This document shows, piece by piece, positions 35,442 through 46,241 of a DNA stretch of 64,000 nt. How positions within the stretch are numbered: position 1 is the first letter of the stretch; each line of letters begins with the position of its first letter. Below the pieces are notes generated by a model, which searched no databases, was not told where the DNA came from, and was given only the letters and a program-made list of their open reading frames with translations. Source of the stretch: Dipteronia dyeriana (lineage: Eukaryota; Streptophyta; Magnoliopsida; Sapindales; Sapindaceae); assembly GCA_032871835.1 (NCBI GenBank), contig CM065301.1:76044069-76108068 (forward strand), in the 5' to 3' direction. Made by a program: the position numbers and the translations under genes.

Positions 35442-38207
35442 ATGCTTAATGGGATTAACTTTAAGGATTGGAAGGAGAACATAGAAATTGTTCTTGGCTG
35501 CATGGATCTAGACCTTGCACTTCGGGTTGAGCAACCCGCTTCTCTTACGTATGCAAGTTCTCCTAATGATAGGAAGAACTTTGAGAAGTGGGATCACTCA
35601 AATTGCATGAGTCTTATGATCATGAAGCGCGGCATTCCGGAGGCATTTAGGGGCACGGTATCTGAAAAGATAACTAAAGCCAAAGAGTTCCTAGCCGAAA
35701 TTGAAAAGCGTTTTATGAAAAACGATAAGGCAGAAACAAGCACGCTTTTGCAAAGCTTGATTCTATGAAGTACAAGGGTAAATGGAACATAAATGAGTAC
35801 GTTATGGAAATGTCTCATATTGCTTCTAAGCTTAAGGCATTGGAGCTTGAGCTGTCTAACAACTTGCTCGTGCATTTGTTATTAATATCACTTCTTGCAC
35901 AATACATTCAGTTTAAGGTCAGTTACAACTGTCAAAAGGAGAAATAGACTCTTAATAAGCTCATTTCTTACTGTGTGCAAGAAGAAGAGAGACTGAAGCG
36001 AGACAAGACCGAAATTGCTCATTTGGCTAGCACCTCTAAGGATAAGGGCAAATAGAGGAAGAATAATGAAGCTGCTAAACACCTTATGAGATTTGGACAA
36101 GCATAAAGCCTAGTCTAAAGCATTTTCACATTTTGGGATGTCCAGCAGAGGCAATGCCTTACAGACCACATGAAAAGAAATTGGACTCCAAAACTGCGAG
36201 CAGCTACTTCATTGGCTATTCTGAGCGATCAAAGGGCTATAAGTTTTATGATCCCACACTTAGGTCAATTTTTGAAACGGGAACTGCAACATTTTTTGAA
36301 GATGTTGAGTTTGGGGGGAGAAATAAGGTTAGAGACATTGTCTTTGAGGAAGAATCGATTTCGATTCCTACTATCGCTTTTAACAATGTGCAAGTTTATA
36401 TACCTGTCATTGATCAAGAAGCAAATATGGATCCTCAAGCAGACAATGTTGAACAACCCCTCATTCAAGATGAGGTAATTGTTCATGAGGAACAAACTCA
36501 ACAACCTCAAGAACTAGTGCCATTAAGGCGATCCACTAGAGAAAGGAGAAATGCTATTTCGGACGATTTTTACATATTTCTCCAGGAACATGAGGAAGAC
36601 ATTGGAATGATGGAAAATGATCCAATCAACTTCCATCAAGCCATGCAGGGTTCCAACTCTCAAAAGTGGATTGATGCCATGAATGAGGAATAAAGTTTAT
36701 GCAAGACAATAAAGTTTGGGAACTTGTCACATTACCAGAAGGTGCGAAGCCTATTGGTTGTAAATGGATATTTAAAACCAAAAGGGATTCGAAAGGTAAT
36801 TTGGAGAGGTATAAGGCTCGTCTTGTAGCTAAAGGCTTTACCCAAAAGGAAGGGATTGACTATAAAGAGACTCTCTCCAGTTTTAACGAAAGACTTTTTT
36901 AGGACAATCATGGCACTTGTTGCACATTTTGATCTTGAGCTTCATCAGATGGATGTCAAGACAGCGTTTCTCAATGGTGACATTGACGAAACAATTTTTA
37001 TGGTGCAACCAGAAAACTTTGAGTCGGGAGACCCAAATAATATGGTTTGCAAATTGATAAAATCCATTTATGGACTCAAGCAAGCTTCCCGTCAGTGGTA
37101 CCATAAGTTTCATCAAGTGATTATCTCATTTAGTTTTGAGATAAACATTGTTGATAATTGTGTGTATCACAAATTCAGTGGGAGTAAGCATATATTCCTG
37201 GTTTTATATGTCGATGACATACTGCTTGCCACAACTGATATAAGCATATTGCATGAAACCAAGAGATTTCTATACAAATGATATAGGCATATTGCATGAA
37301 ACCAAGAGATTTCTATCAAAAAAATTTGAGATGAAAGATCTTGGTGACACCTCTTTTGTATTAGGGATTCAGATACAATGAGATCGTTCTCGGGGTATTC
37401 TTGGATTATCACAAATGAGCTATATCGATACAGTGCTCAAAAGGTTTGGCATGCAGGACAGCAAACCATGTGACACCTCTGTCGCTAAGGGAGACAAGTT
37501 TTAAGGAAATGTAGAAGATTCTCTATGCATCAGCTGTAGGGAGTCTAATGTATGCTCAGGTGTGTACGCGTTCGGATATTCCGTACATTGTTGGTATGCT
37601 AGACAGATATTTAAGTAACCCTGGAATGGATCATTGGATAGCAGCCAAGCGGGTTATGAGGTATTTGAAGAGAACAAAAGATTATATGCTCACATATAGG
37701 AGATCGGATCAATTTGAGATCATAGGGTATTCCGAATCCGATTTTGCTGGATGTCAAGATAGTAGGAGATCCACATCAGGCTACATATACTTGTTGGCTG
37801 GTGGAGCTATTTCTTGGAAGAGTGCCAAACAGACACTCATAGCTTCTTCCACCATGGCAGCAGAGTTTGTAGCATGCTATGAGGCATCCAACCATGGAAT
37901 ATGGCTGCGGAATTTTGTCACTGGGCTATGCATTCTGAAGGGTGTTGAAAGACCACTCAAACCATATTGTGACAATAAGTCAACAGTGCTATATTCTAAC
38001 AACAACATGAGCTCATCTAAGTCAAAGCATATTGACATTAAGTTTCTAGTTGTGAAGGAAAGAGTACAGAGTGGACATATATCCATAGAGCACATTGGGA
38101 CAAACTCCATGATAGCGGATCCGCTTACAAAGGGATTACCACCCAAGGTTTTTCATGAGCACACTGCTCATATGGGTGTTATTTTGTGTGAGGATATCAC
38201 ATTATAG
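35442..38207 (+). pseudogene. Copia gag-pol relic
   Basis: gag (35442-35768, continuing in another frame at 35765-36054) reads INFKDWKENIEIVLG and ends before the zinc knuckle. Then comes a jump to the integrase C-terminal region (LGCPAEAMPYRPHEKKLDSK, YFIGYSERSKGYKFYDP). RT follows with WKLDVK-type motifs replaced by HQMDVKTAFLNGD, FIMVQPENF-like text and the YVDDI catalytic motif (about 37208-37222). RNase H carries SDFAGCQDSRRSTSGY and ends at a stop at 38205-38207. Stops or frame changes occur at 35766, 35946, 36691, 36900, 37279 and 37380-37505. The missing protease and integrase core mark a deletion of more than a kilobase near 36100. Confidence 0.88.
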
Positions 38208-39176
38208 TGGGAGTTTGTATAATTTTGTATTTTATTGCTCAATATTTTTATTTTGGATATACTTATGCATTTATGTATTTGGATATTTTTCTGATCAGAA
38301 ATAAAGTATTCGGTTAATTACAATATGTTACATTGTGTTAAGTTTTGATCTCACTAAGGAATAAAGTAGGACCAGTTGGAATAGATATGTATAGATCACA
38401 TTGCATGTAATTTCCATACTACGCATCCACGATTGATCTATGTCATTTGGTTATGTTGGTATACGTGACCATTGATGGGTTTAGTCATGCTAAATGTGAC
38501 GAAAACCGCTTTGATCCTATGTCGGCATAATCAATGGACGAGATTGTTCGGATATACCCTAAAAATGTGATAGCAAAATTTTGGAGCTCATAAAATCATA
38601 CACATTTGTAAAGTTACATATGTGGCCCAGTGTGAGATTGTTAGAAAATTCTATCATATGGGGCTACACATGTGAATATTAAATGTGTTGTGCTATCTTT
38701 TGGTTAAGCCTAAATTAAAGTGATCTAATTAAAATTTAAAGTATTAAGGCTTAAGGGTATAATTGTCATGGAATTAATGTGTAGATACCATAGTGTTATT
38801 TCTAATTTGTTGAGGGAACGAATTAGAAATAGCCAACATATAATAATTTGGTTATTATATATATATTTAGGGTTATGGTCTCCAAATTACACGATACTTT
38901 TGTTTTCTCTGTATCCCCATCAACATAGCAAAATAGAACACGGTAGGGTTCATAAATGTCGTGATAATTTGGAAGATCACAACCCGTTCACAAATCTCCA
39001 ACAATGGATTCAGGTACGCTTCCGCTTATCAATTATCTCTACTTTTCTCTTGAATTGATATGGGTTAGTAATATGTTTATTAGGGTTTGATTAAGTATGA
39101 TTTAGAAACATGTTTAGGTTAAACATTCAGATTAATTATGTGCCTATGCATGTTGTTTTTGTTTTATTATGTTAAT

Positions 39177-40375
39177 CGAAATCCTTACGATTCACTCTTT
39201 TCATTAATTCTTGGGTTAATCTGCTTCGTTTTTTAGTGGTTGAATAATGTTGTTTTCTCATAGATGGTTTTAGGATTTTTGCATTTTTGTCCCATGTGTT
39301 ATCAAGATAAATATATACATAGACTGCCTAGTTGCTCTTGTTTATTTTGTTGAGATATTGATAAAGTAGTGACTCAAAATTATGCATTTTATTATAATCT
39401 CCTCTGGAGCATACAAAATTGTACATTTTGATGCCTCAAGCCTTCAACAATTTAATATCTTCATTGCATCATTAGTTGTGAGTGTTTCTAGTTCTTTAGA
39501 TGATATTATTTTCAATGCAATAATGAAATTGATGAGGAGTTTACCGTTTAGATTTGAAAATTTGTTATTTATGGTGTTTGTGCTTTTTTTGGTGCGTACC
39601 TTGGGTAATTGCAATCTTGAGTAAAAGTCTTCTGGGATGGAAGAGGATGATTGTCTGGTAGTAACTTAAGCTTAGGTGTAAGTGGCTTTGTGTTGGTTTG
39701 TTCTAATTTATCTTCAGTTTTCTATCAACAACAATACAGCTTCTGATTTCAGCACAGTGAAATAAATTGTTTACCTTCTCATTTTTTTTTTTCGACAATA
39801 ATCTTCAACAATGTGAATGAAATTCCTCCCAAAAGCACATTACAAATCCTTCAACAGCTTATAGCTTGCAGCACTTGCAACATTTTACTTACACCAACTG
39901 CTTGAACTTGCCGCAGTAATTTGAAGTGATGTACAATGATCCCATCAAATAAAGAACCAAAATCTCTAGAGGCGAAATGCAGATGTATGTGATCAGCAGC
40001 CATGGTTTGCTGTTTTCTCATCAATGCACAAGGCTGTTGCATTATATTTTGCTGACCGATGAGGCAAAAATTTTGCATTGTTGAGGAGTTGGTCATCTAT
40101 ACAGGAGCGAATTGCAAACGTATATCAACAGCTGTTTTCTCATCAATCATGTCCAAAGAGAAACCGATTAACAGACGAATAGGGTGTAATTGGTTAGAAT
40201 GACGTGGGACGGTAATCTTTTTATCCCACCTTTGACACGACCTTAATATACGATAGAACGGGACAACGAAGACAGAATAGAAACATAAGGTTGAACAAAA
40301 ATCATAAAAAAAATATCTCACCCACAGAACCTCAAGACAAGTTATAGAAGATTCACGAGTCATGACTCAACCCTT
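39177..40375. other. Gene-free stretch before COR413IM
   Basis: Short frames occur on both strands (for example 39382-39624 on + and 39851-40096 on -), without a domain I recognise. The last part is the COR413IM upstream region. Confidence 0.4.
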
Positions 40376-40381
40376 CACGTG
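40376..40381. promoter_or_regulatory. CACGTG (ABRE/G-box) upstream of COR413IM
   Basis: CACGTG lies about 265 bp before the ATG, with a second CACGT nine bases on (40387) and CCACGT near 40555. ABRE-like cores suit a cold- and ABA-responsive gene. I found no (A/G)CCGAC CBF/DREB site in 40300-40640. Confidence 0.4.
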
Positions 40382-40643
40382 CCCTCACGTTATTAGCTTA
40401 AATGATGGGAAAACGCTGGAGTGTTAAATTGACGGCCCAGATTTTATCACTGAGCTAAAAAACTTTCGACCAATAGTTGCGCGCCATCTAGAAGCTTTTC
40501 ATTTCACTTACAATCATGATTGCAAGATTGGACAAACCAACACGGTCCGATCATCCACGTATTAAAGATCAAATTGACGGTAGAAATTCACATAAGAAGA
40601 ACACTTTGCTTTTTTCACTCTACAGTTGTTCTACCTGAAATCC

Positions 40644-43148
40644 ATGGCAGTACAGTCTCTACAGTTAGGCTTCTCTCACTCTCTCTCGGCGACAAAAAGA
40701 GAGATACGTCGAACAACTACTAGCGACAAAAGTACGAAGAGAATGGCGTCCCTTTCTATGTCGTCAACGCAAACTCCCTCACTCCACAACAACAACCAAC
40801 CGATTCTCTCATACCAGAAGAAGAAGAAGCTCGTCGGTGCTCTCGCGAGTGGTTCGAGCTCGTTCTCTTTCAATCCTCTCCGGTTAGTTAATTTCATGCA
40901 ATTCAATTGAATTTATTGATTTTGAGTTGAAAATGTCCTTAGAATTGTTTTGGTTCTTGTGTTGCAGATTTTCGACTAATTGTAAAGAAATGAAGAAAGG
41001 GAGAGGATTTGGTGCGGTTTGTTACGCTGCGCCTCTAACCGTCCGTAATCTCCAGTGGATCTCTACCATTTCTTCTGCGTATGAATCCTCTAGCTCTATG
41101 TACATACTTGTGTGTTTGTGTGAGATATTCATTTATGTATGTATTTACTCTTGAAATCGCACGAGCATTTGTATGTATGAATCGAAGTTTAGATCAAGTT
41201 AAAATATCTTGATATGACAAATTCAATAAAGTCAACAGCGTACTTCAAAATTAAAAAAGTTTCATTATGCTTATGTTAAAGCTATTAGCAGATTATGTTA
41301 GATATATGAACTATGTTAGATATTTTTGTACCTTCAACATATGTTGTTCGTAGAGCAAGGAGGGTTTAATTGGGAGCTGTATCTTATTCGTAGTAAAAAT
41401 AACCTCACACATTTAATTTGATGAAGCAGCTTTTTGCATTGAATTGTTTGAAACAATTACGTGATACAAGATTTGATTTATTCGTGCGTAGAAATGGTTG
41501 TGTAATTAAACTATGTACTATGATAAGTTGTGGTATGATGTAAATCTATAAAATATACAATTATTTTATTTAACAGCGTAACCTTGCCGTATCATCTCCT
41601 ACATTTTCAATTAATACCGTATCGGTGTTGTCTGTTATTGTATTTGTACCCCATGCTCACTAAGTTTTAACTGTATTAATTTATTCATGAAGTATTCTCT
41701 GACGGAAGTGAATTAATTGTCTAGGGTTCTAATGCTTGCAAAAGGAACTGCCGTTCAGAAATCTTTTCTTGTTCCGCTATTTGCTCTACAAGCACCAGCA
41801 AGTGTCATCTCATGGATTAAGTAAGCCTTTAAGAAAATCTCATTGTCATGTCTTTTCCCTATCGGTTATATGTTCTCATTGTCATGATGCCATCATATTT
41901 TGTTAACATGGCAAAGATTTTTGTTGCTTTATTCATATGTTTACATCGCTTTATTTGCAATTGAAGAATCAGAAAAAGAAAAAAAAAAAACTTTCTTGTT
42001 AAACAGATTATCCTTTGAATATTCTGTTACATTTAAGACTTATTAAAGTAATTTTAAATTTGACTTGCACTTTGCAGAGGTGACTATGGTATTTGGACTG
42101 CATTTTTGGCACTTCTTGTTCGTCTCTTCTTCTTCATTCCTGGTAGGTTCTGTTATTAATTTCTCCAATTGATATCAAGCTTAGGCAATGTTAGTTGTTG
42201 GGAACTTGCTTATTCTCATTTGACATTATGTCAATTCTAGATGGTGTGATTATTGGGTCAACCATGTTAACTTTTGGGCATAAGCCTTTAAGTTTAATAC
42301 TTTGCACCATTCTTGTAAATACCCCTTTTGGAAAGTTAAAGTACTTCCCTAAGAAATTTTTGTGAATTCTGACCTTTAACATTGTCCTCCCTTTTGGTTT
42401 ATATATAAATTGACACTTGGCTTTCCTCCTTTGACTTTTCATTTGATAGAGGCATTGCCACACTGGTTCATTATAGTTCTCCTTATTACCATGTAATTGG
42501 CCATCCTGAATCTTGGTTCTGAGGAACAAAGGACAATGAACATCGTTGATACAATAAAATTGAAGACAGGGATTGTAGTTTACATGAAATCTGAAGGGAA
42601 GAACAAAATTTGCTGAACCTTTTAGGAATATTGTTGCTAATATATAAATCTGAAGCGAAATCTGTACTCCTTTAAAAAACCTAGGAGTACAGGTGACGAT
42701 TAAAGATTGTGTTTGCACTTCTTAATCTCTTCCCTTTTTACACCTTATGCAATTACATATATACTTAGAAAGGAGATTGAAGAAATTCTAAACAGTTCCT
42801 AAATCAAATTTTCTTTGTATGTAGGTGAACTTGAGTTGCCATTTGTAGCATTACTCTTGGTTATTGTGGCTCCTTATCATGTTATGAACCTAAGGCAAGT
42901 ATATATATTGAGTGAGAATGAATGAAATTGTTATTTCTTTTCCTTATTTTTATTTACTTTTTACCACTTTTTTCTGTGGCAGGGAAACACAACAGGGTGC
43001 TATTATTTCCTTGGTGATAGCAGCATATCTGGGTTTCCAGCATTTTTCACGAGCTGGGAGCTTGCGGAAAGCATTTGACCAAGGTTCACTTGTTGCCACC
43101 ATAGCCATCATCTGTATCGCTGCCGCCTCGTGTTTGTTCTTGGTTTGA
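40644..43148 (+). CDS. COR413IM: Cold-regulated 413 inner membrane protein, chloroplastic
   Basis: Six exons, 40644-40882, 40968-41078, 41725-41820, 42078-42142, 42825-42894 and 42983-43148, join into 747 nt and encode 248 residues. Residues 1 to about 75 are Ser/Thr/Lys-rich, a plastid transit peptide. The mature part has about five to six membrane segments, with the family blocks NLQWISTISSAVLML, QAPASVISWIKGDYGIWTAF, ELELPFVALLLVIVAPYHVM, QQGAIISLVIAAYLGFQHFSRAGS and a final hydrophobic IAIICIAAASCLF. COR413IM proteins sit in the plastid inner envelope and support freezing tolerance in Arabidopsis. The intron after exon 5 has a GC donor (AG|GCAAGT). Intron 4 holds an antisense 175-codon ORF. 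The ATG chosen is the first in frame that gives a transit peptide. Confidence 0.93.
42191..42718 (-). other. Unexplained 175-codon ORF antisense in COR413IM intron 4
   Basis: The frame runs from an ATG at 42716-42718 to a stop at 42191-42193, all inside intron 4 (42143-42824). The product is basic, with a hydrophobic early part (about 18-50), Cys residues and a Lys/Arg-rich middle (QMKSQRRKAKC, KPKGRTMLKVRIHKNF). I do not recognise it. It may be an eroded transposon frame, an orphan ORF or chance. Confidence 0.3.
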
Positions 43149-44167
43149 ATTTATTCTGTTATTAAAGAGTTTTCAATCAATCATCTTGTAAATTTCTCTG
43201 TTCATTTAAAGTTGACAAAATAAGAGAATAATCATGATATCCGACCCTTTCTTACTCATGTTAGATATGTATTAATTTCTTAGACCGACAATATTTATAT
43301 ATAGAGAATAAAGATTTTGTCAACATTTTATAGAACTACTATTGACCGTTGTGCACTTTCCCTTAAATTTATCTGTTTTGTGTTTTCTACTCTCGGCCTG
43401 GCTGATTTCTATCGGAATGTTTCTTGCATAAAACTGTTTAAGGCTCGTGTTACTTCTGTATCTCTAGTTTTTAGAGAGACCAAGAAACTTTCTAAACCTT
43501 ACATAAAACTCTTATACATCAGTTACTAGGTCAGGGTTTTTCTAACTTGACAATTAGTCAATGAGACATTTGCTGATGTTGTGAATTGAGTAGTGTATTT
43601 ACTGTGTTTGTGAATGAAATAATCTCTTTGGAGATTTGCAATATTGTTTCCTTTGTTGGAATCACCAGAAAGATAACTTTTTTTTAGTAGAAAAAGTTTT
43701 AATTGTTGCGGGCTCTTTAAACCCATTAGGCCATTACTTATTATCCTTCTTCTTGTTTATATCTTATTTAAATTCTATATATTAAAGAATTATTACTTAT
43801 CTTGGTAACTAAATTAGTTGACGCTGATATGCTAGCTAACATCAACTATAAATTTCTCCACTGACAAAGCAGTCCTAACGACGGATGTGCTTGTCTAATA
43901 ATTTATTTGGCTAAAACTATAGCGAAAGTAGCTATTTAATGTGTCTAGGAATACAAGAACCTAAGAAATTCTATAGTCTTCTTCAATTCTCCCAGGCTAC
44001 TTTGTCAACTAGTATGCATACATAGAAGAAGTATAGTAATCAATCTTTTAAGGTGGGAAAAAAGGCCTTCGCATTGTTGATTCTCAGTGCTGGCTTAAAA
44101 GTTCAACTAGTGTTCTGACACGAAAGGAAGTTCCTTCTAGCTGCATAAATTGAATTTCTTCATCTGC
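43149..44167. other. Spacer between convergent COR413IM and X8 genes
   Basis: AT-rich sequence with no supported gene or repeat. It must contain both 3' UTRs; AATAAA-like strings occur near 43307 but no site can be fixed. Confidence 0.4.
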
Positions 44168-45736
44168 TTAGAGATACTTTTCAGTAACAAGTGACCCCAC
44201 AAAACCAACTGTTATGAAGATGAGCAGTAAGCTGCATGATACTGAGGTGGCTGAGCTGGGGAGACCTGTTGGTTGTGCTGAACCATAAATTGGTGAGTCA
44301 GGTGTCATTATGTCAGGTGACATTATGCCCGTGGGGGTCGTTATTGGTGTAGTTGGAGTTGTAGTCGGAGTCTGATTAACCGGTGGACTTGTGCTGTATT
44401 TGAAAAAATGAATGAGGCTTTTGTGCTTTCATTTTTGACAAGCAAAACTGACAAAAGTTGATCATGAAAAAGTTACCTTGTTGATGCCGTGGATGACGGA
44501 AAGCGACAACTTCCACTACCTGTAAGAATTTGAGGAAGGAGACAGGGATGTTAATTTGAATATAGTCAAGGATACTCAAGAAGGCCTGTAAAACTGAATT
44601 CTAGCAATTGATTATTCCTTCCTCATGAAGACATCTTACTCGGGTCTGTGGAAGTAAGCTGTGCTGCCCCTCCAAAAACGCAACTAGTAGGAGCTGGATT
44701 CTTGTGATAGTAATCATTGAATGCAAAAGAAGCATGGTCACGGACAGTGTTGGGATTATAGCAACTTCCACCAGGCTGAATTCCAGAACAGTCCGCACCT
44801 CCATACCCGCAAGCATAATCAAGAGCTACCTGCAAAGCAGTAGGTGAAGCCGTTGGGTTTGCAACACACCATGATCCGCCTGATGTAGCAGGTGTTGTGG
44901 TCGGTGTAGTGGTCGGTGTTGTGGTCGGTGTTGTGGTCGGTGTTGTAGTCGGGGTTGGCGGGGTTATGATTGGCGGAGTTATGGTTGGCGGAGTTGTGGT
45001 TGGTGATGGTGGGGATATTATTGGATTTACTATAGGAGTTGTTGTACTTGGAGGAGTTGGGTTTACGATTGGAACAGCAGTATCCAGTTGGGTAGTGTAC
45101 AGTGAAGGTGATGAAGGTATCCACTTTTCTTGATATTCTAGTTTTCTGTTTTGATGGATTGCTTCCAGAGGAGGTTTCTCTGCAACACTTGAACCTGAAG
45201 AAATCAAAGGCTGTGTAAGTTTTATTCTTTTTCTTTTTCCTTACTATGAACATAGGGAAAGAAGTCGCTGACTTTGATGCCAAGGTATTATTCATTTATT
45301 CTATTCCTAGATCTTAAGTATTCTTTGACATGGTTGTCCTTTCTATACCACTTGCAGAAATCATGATATCATGTCGGGAAGCACAAAAACAGACAATCGA
45401 TAAGAGGAGAAATCTATCCTCAGATCGAGTCTTAAGGTTTATGGTTTGTTATGCATGACTCTGCTTGTGTGCGCATGCAAACGCACACGTCTATGAGCAT
45501 ACATGTGTATGGTGTGCATATGCATGGGTGTGTATTTGTGGAAAGTTAAAATGTTATTATCTCTAATTTCACTTGAAACAAAAATAGCCTTGTCTAAAGC
45601 TACTAAATCAAAACAACACTTCAATACTATAGTTAATAGGATAAAGCAACTATTTACAACTAATAACTTTAGAGTTACATGCACAAAAGACAAGGAAGAG
45701 AACTAGATTGATGTAATCATAGGCAAACTCAGTTAA

Positions 45737-45768
<32 letters not shown>

Positions 45769-46007
45769 GAATCATAAAGTTAGTTAGGCTCTCATATATC
45801 TAGGCTAAAGAAGAAAACTAAACACTGAGGTCCAGATAAAACCTCTAAAAGACATTGCAGATGATCACCTGAACTGAGGAAAATATTCAATAGGAAGAAT
45901 GTTAAACACTGTAGAAGCCGTGAACCCATGTCTCTCAGCTGCTTCTAGATTCTGAAAAAATTTCAACTTTGTTAAGAAGAATGATGATGTAGAAGCAATA
46001 AGACATA

Positions 46008-46079
<72 letters not shown>

Positions 46080-46241
46080 ACTAAAGGAAGCACCAATGGT
46101 GTTTGTGTGCAAAGAAGAGTTTTATGCATCATCTCTACAACTGTTATATAAATAAAACTGGAAGAATCAAAGTTTCCTTGGACCGAAGAGAGACGAAAAG
46201 AGAAGAAGTGAGAATAAAGGAAAGCTTGAGAAAGGAGGCAT
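44168..46241 (-). CDS. X8-domain, GPI-anchored callose-binding-type protein
   Basis: Minus-strand exons 46241-46184, 45194-44640, 44519-44477 and 44393-44168 join into 882 nt and encode 293 residues. Residues 1-20 form a signal peptide ([13 protein letters not shown]). Residues about 60-123 form a Pro/Thr linker with TTTP repeats. The X8 (CBM43) domain, about 127-210, has six Cys (SWC, YAC, ADC, GSC, TSC, GSC), with [13 protein letters not shown] and [13 protein letters not shown] as family marks. A second Pro/Thr part and a hydrophobic tail ([15 protein letters not shown]) suggest a GPI anchor. Such proteins bind beta-1,3-glucan; some (PDCBs) act at plasmodesmata. The exon 1 donor GTCCAA is weak, so the first exon is the least certain part. 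There is no glucanase catalytic domain. Confidence 0.85.
44880..45050 (-). repeat. 12-bp tandem repeats coding for the TTTP linker
   Basis: A CCGACCACAACA-type unit (minus strand) repeats about five times at 44890-44950 and in looser form to 45050. It encodes the TTTP repeats of the X8 protein. Because the unit is a multiple of three, length change keeps the frame. Confidence 0.85.
46015..46072. repeat. TA microsatellite in intron 1 of the X8 gene
   Basis: More than 25 uninterrupted TA units between exon 1 and exon 2. A shorter TA plus GA tract lies at 45738-45770 in the same intron. Confidence 0.9.

Larger units (their letters stand above)
34094..39176 (+). mobile_element. Ty1-copia LTR retrotransposon with an internal deletion, 5.1 kb
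   Basis: LTRs at 34094-34637 and 38639-39176 are closely similar and both begin TGTTAGAAAATTC. A degenerate polypurine tract (CAGTGTGAGA) precedes the second. The inside has a gag relic (35442-36054), integrase C-terminal part (36130-36690), reverse transcriptase (36699-37530) and RNase H (37548-38207), the copia order. The gag zinc knuckle, protease and integrase catalytic core are missing, so it cannot move alone. GAAAT occurs close to both outer edges and may be the target duplication, but the LTR tips would then be irregular. Confidence 0.9.

Noticed and set aside
39851..40096. 81-codon minus ORF upstream of COR413IM
   Set aside because: No recognisable domain and no start or promoter context.
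44819..45295. 158-codon minus frame and the 44897-45133 plus frame rich in GVVVGV or TDHNTDHNT
   Set aside because: They are other-frame readings of the 12-bp repeat inside the X8 exon.
46015..46072. TA-run as a functional element
   Set aside because: An intronic microsatellite; nothing beyond length is seen.
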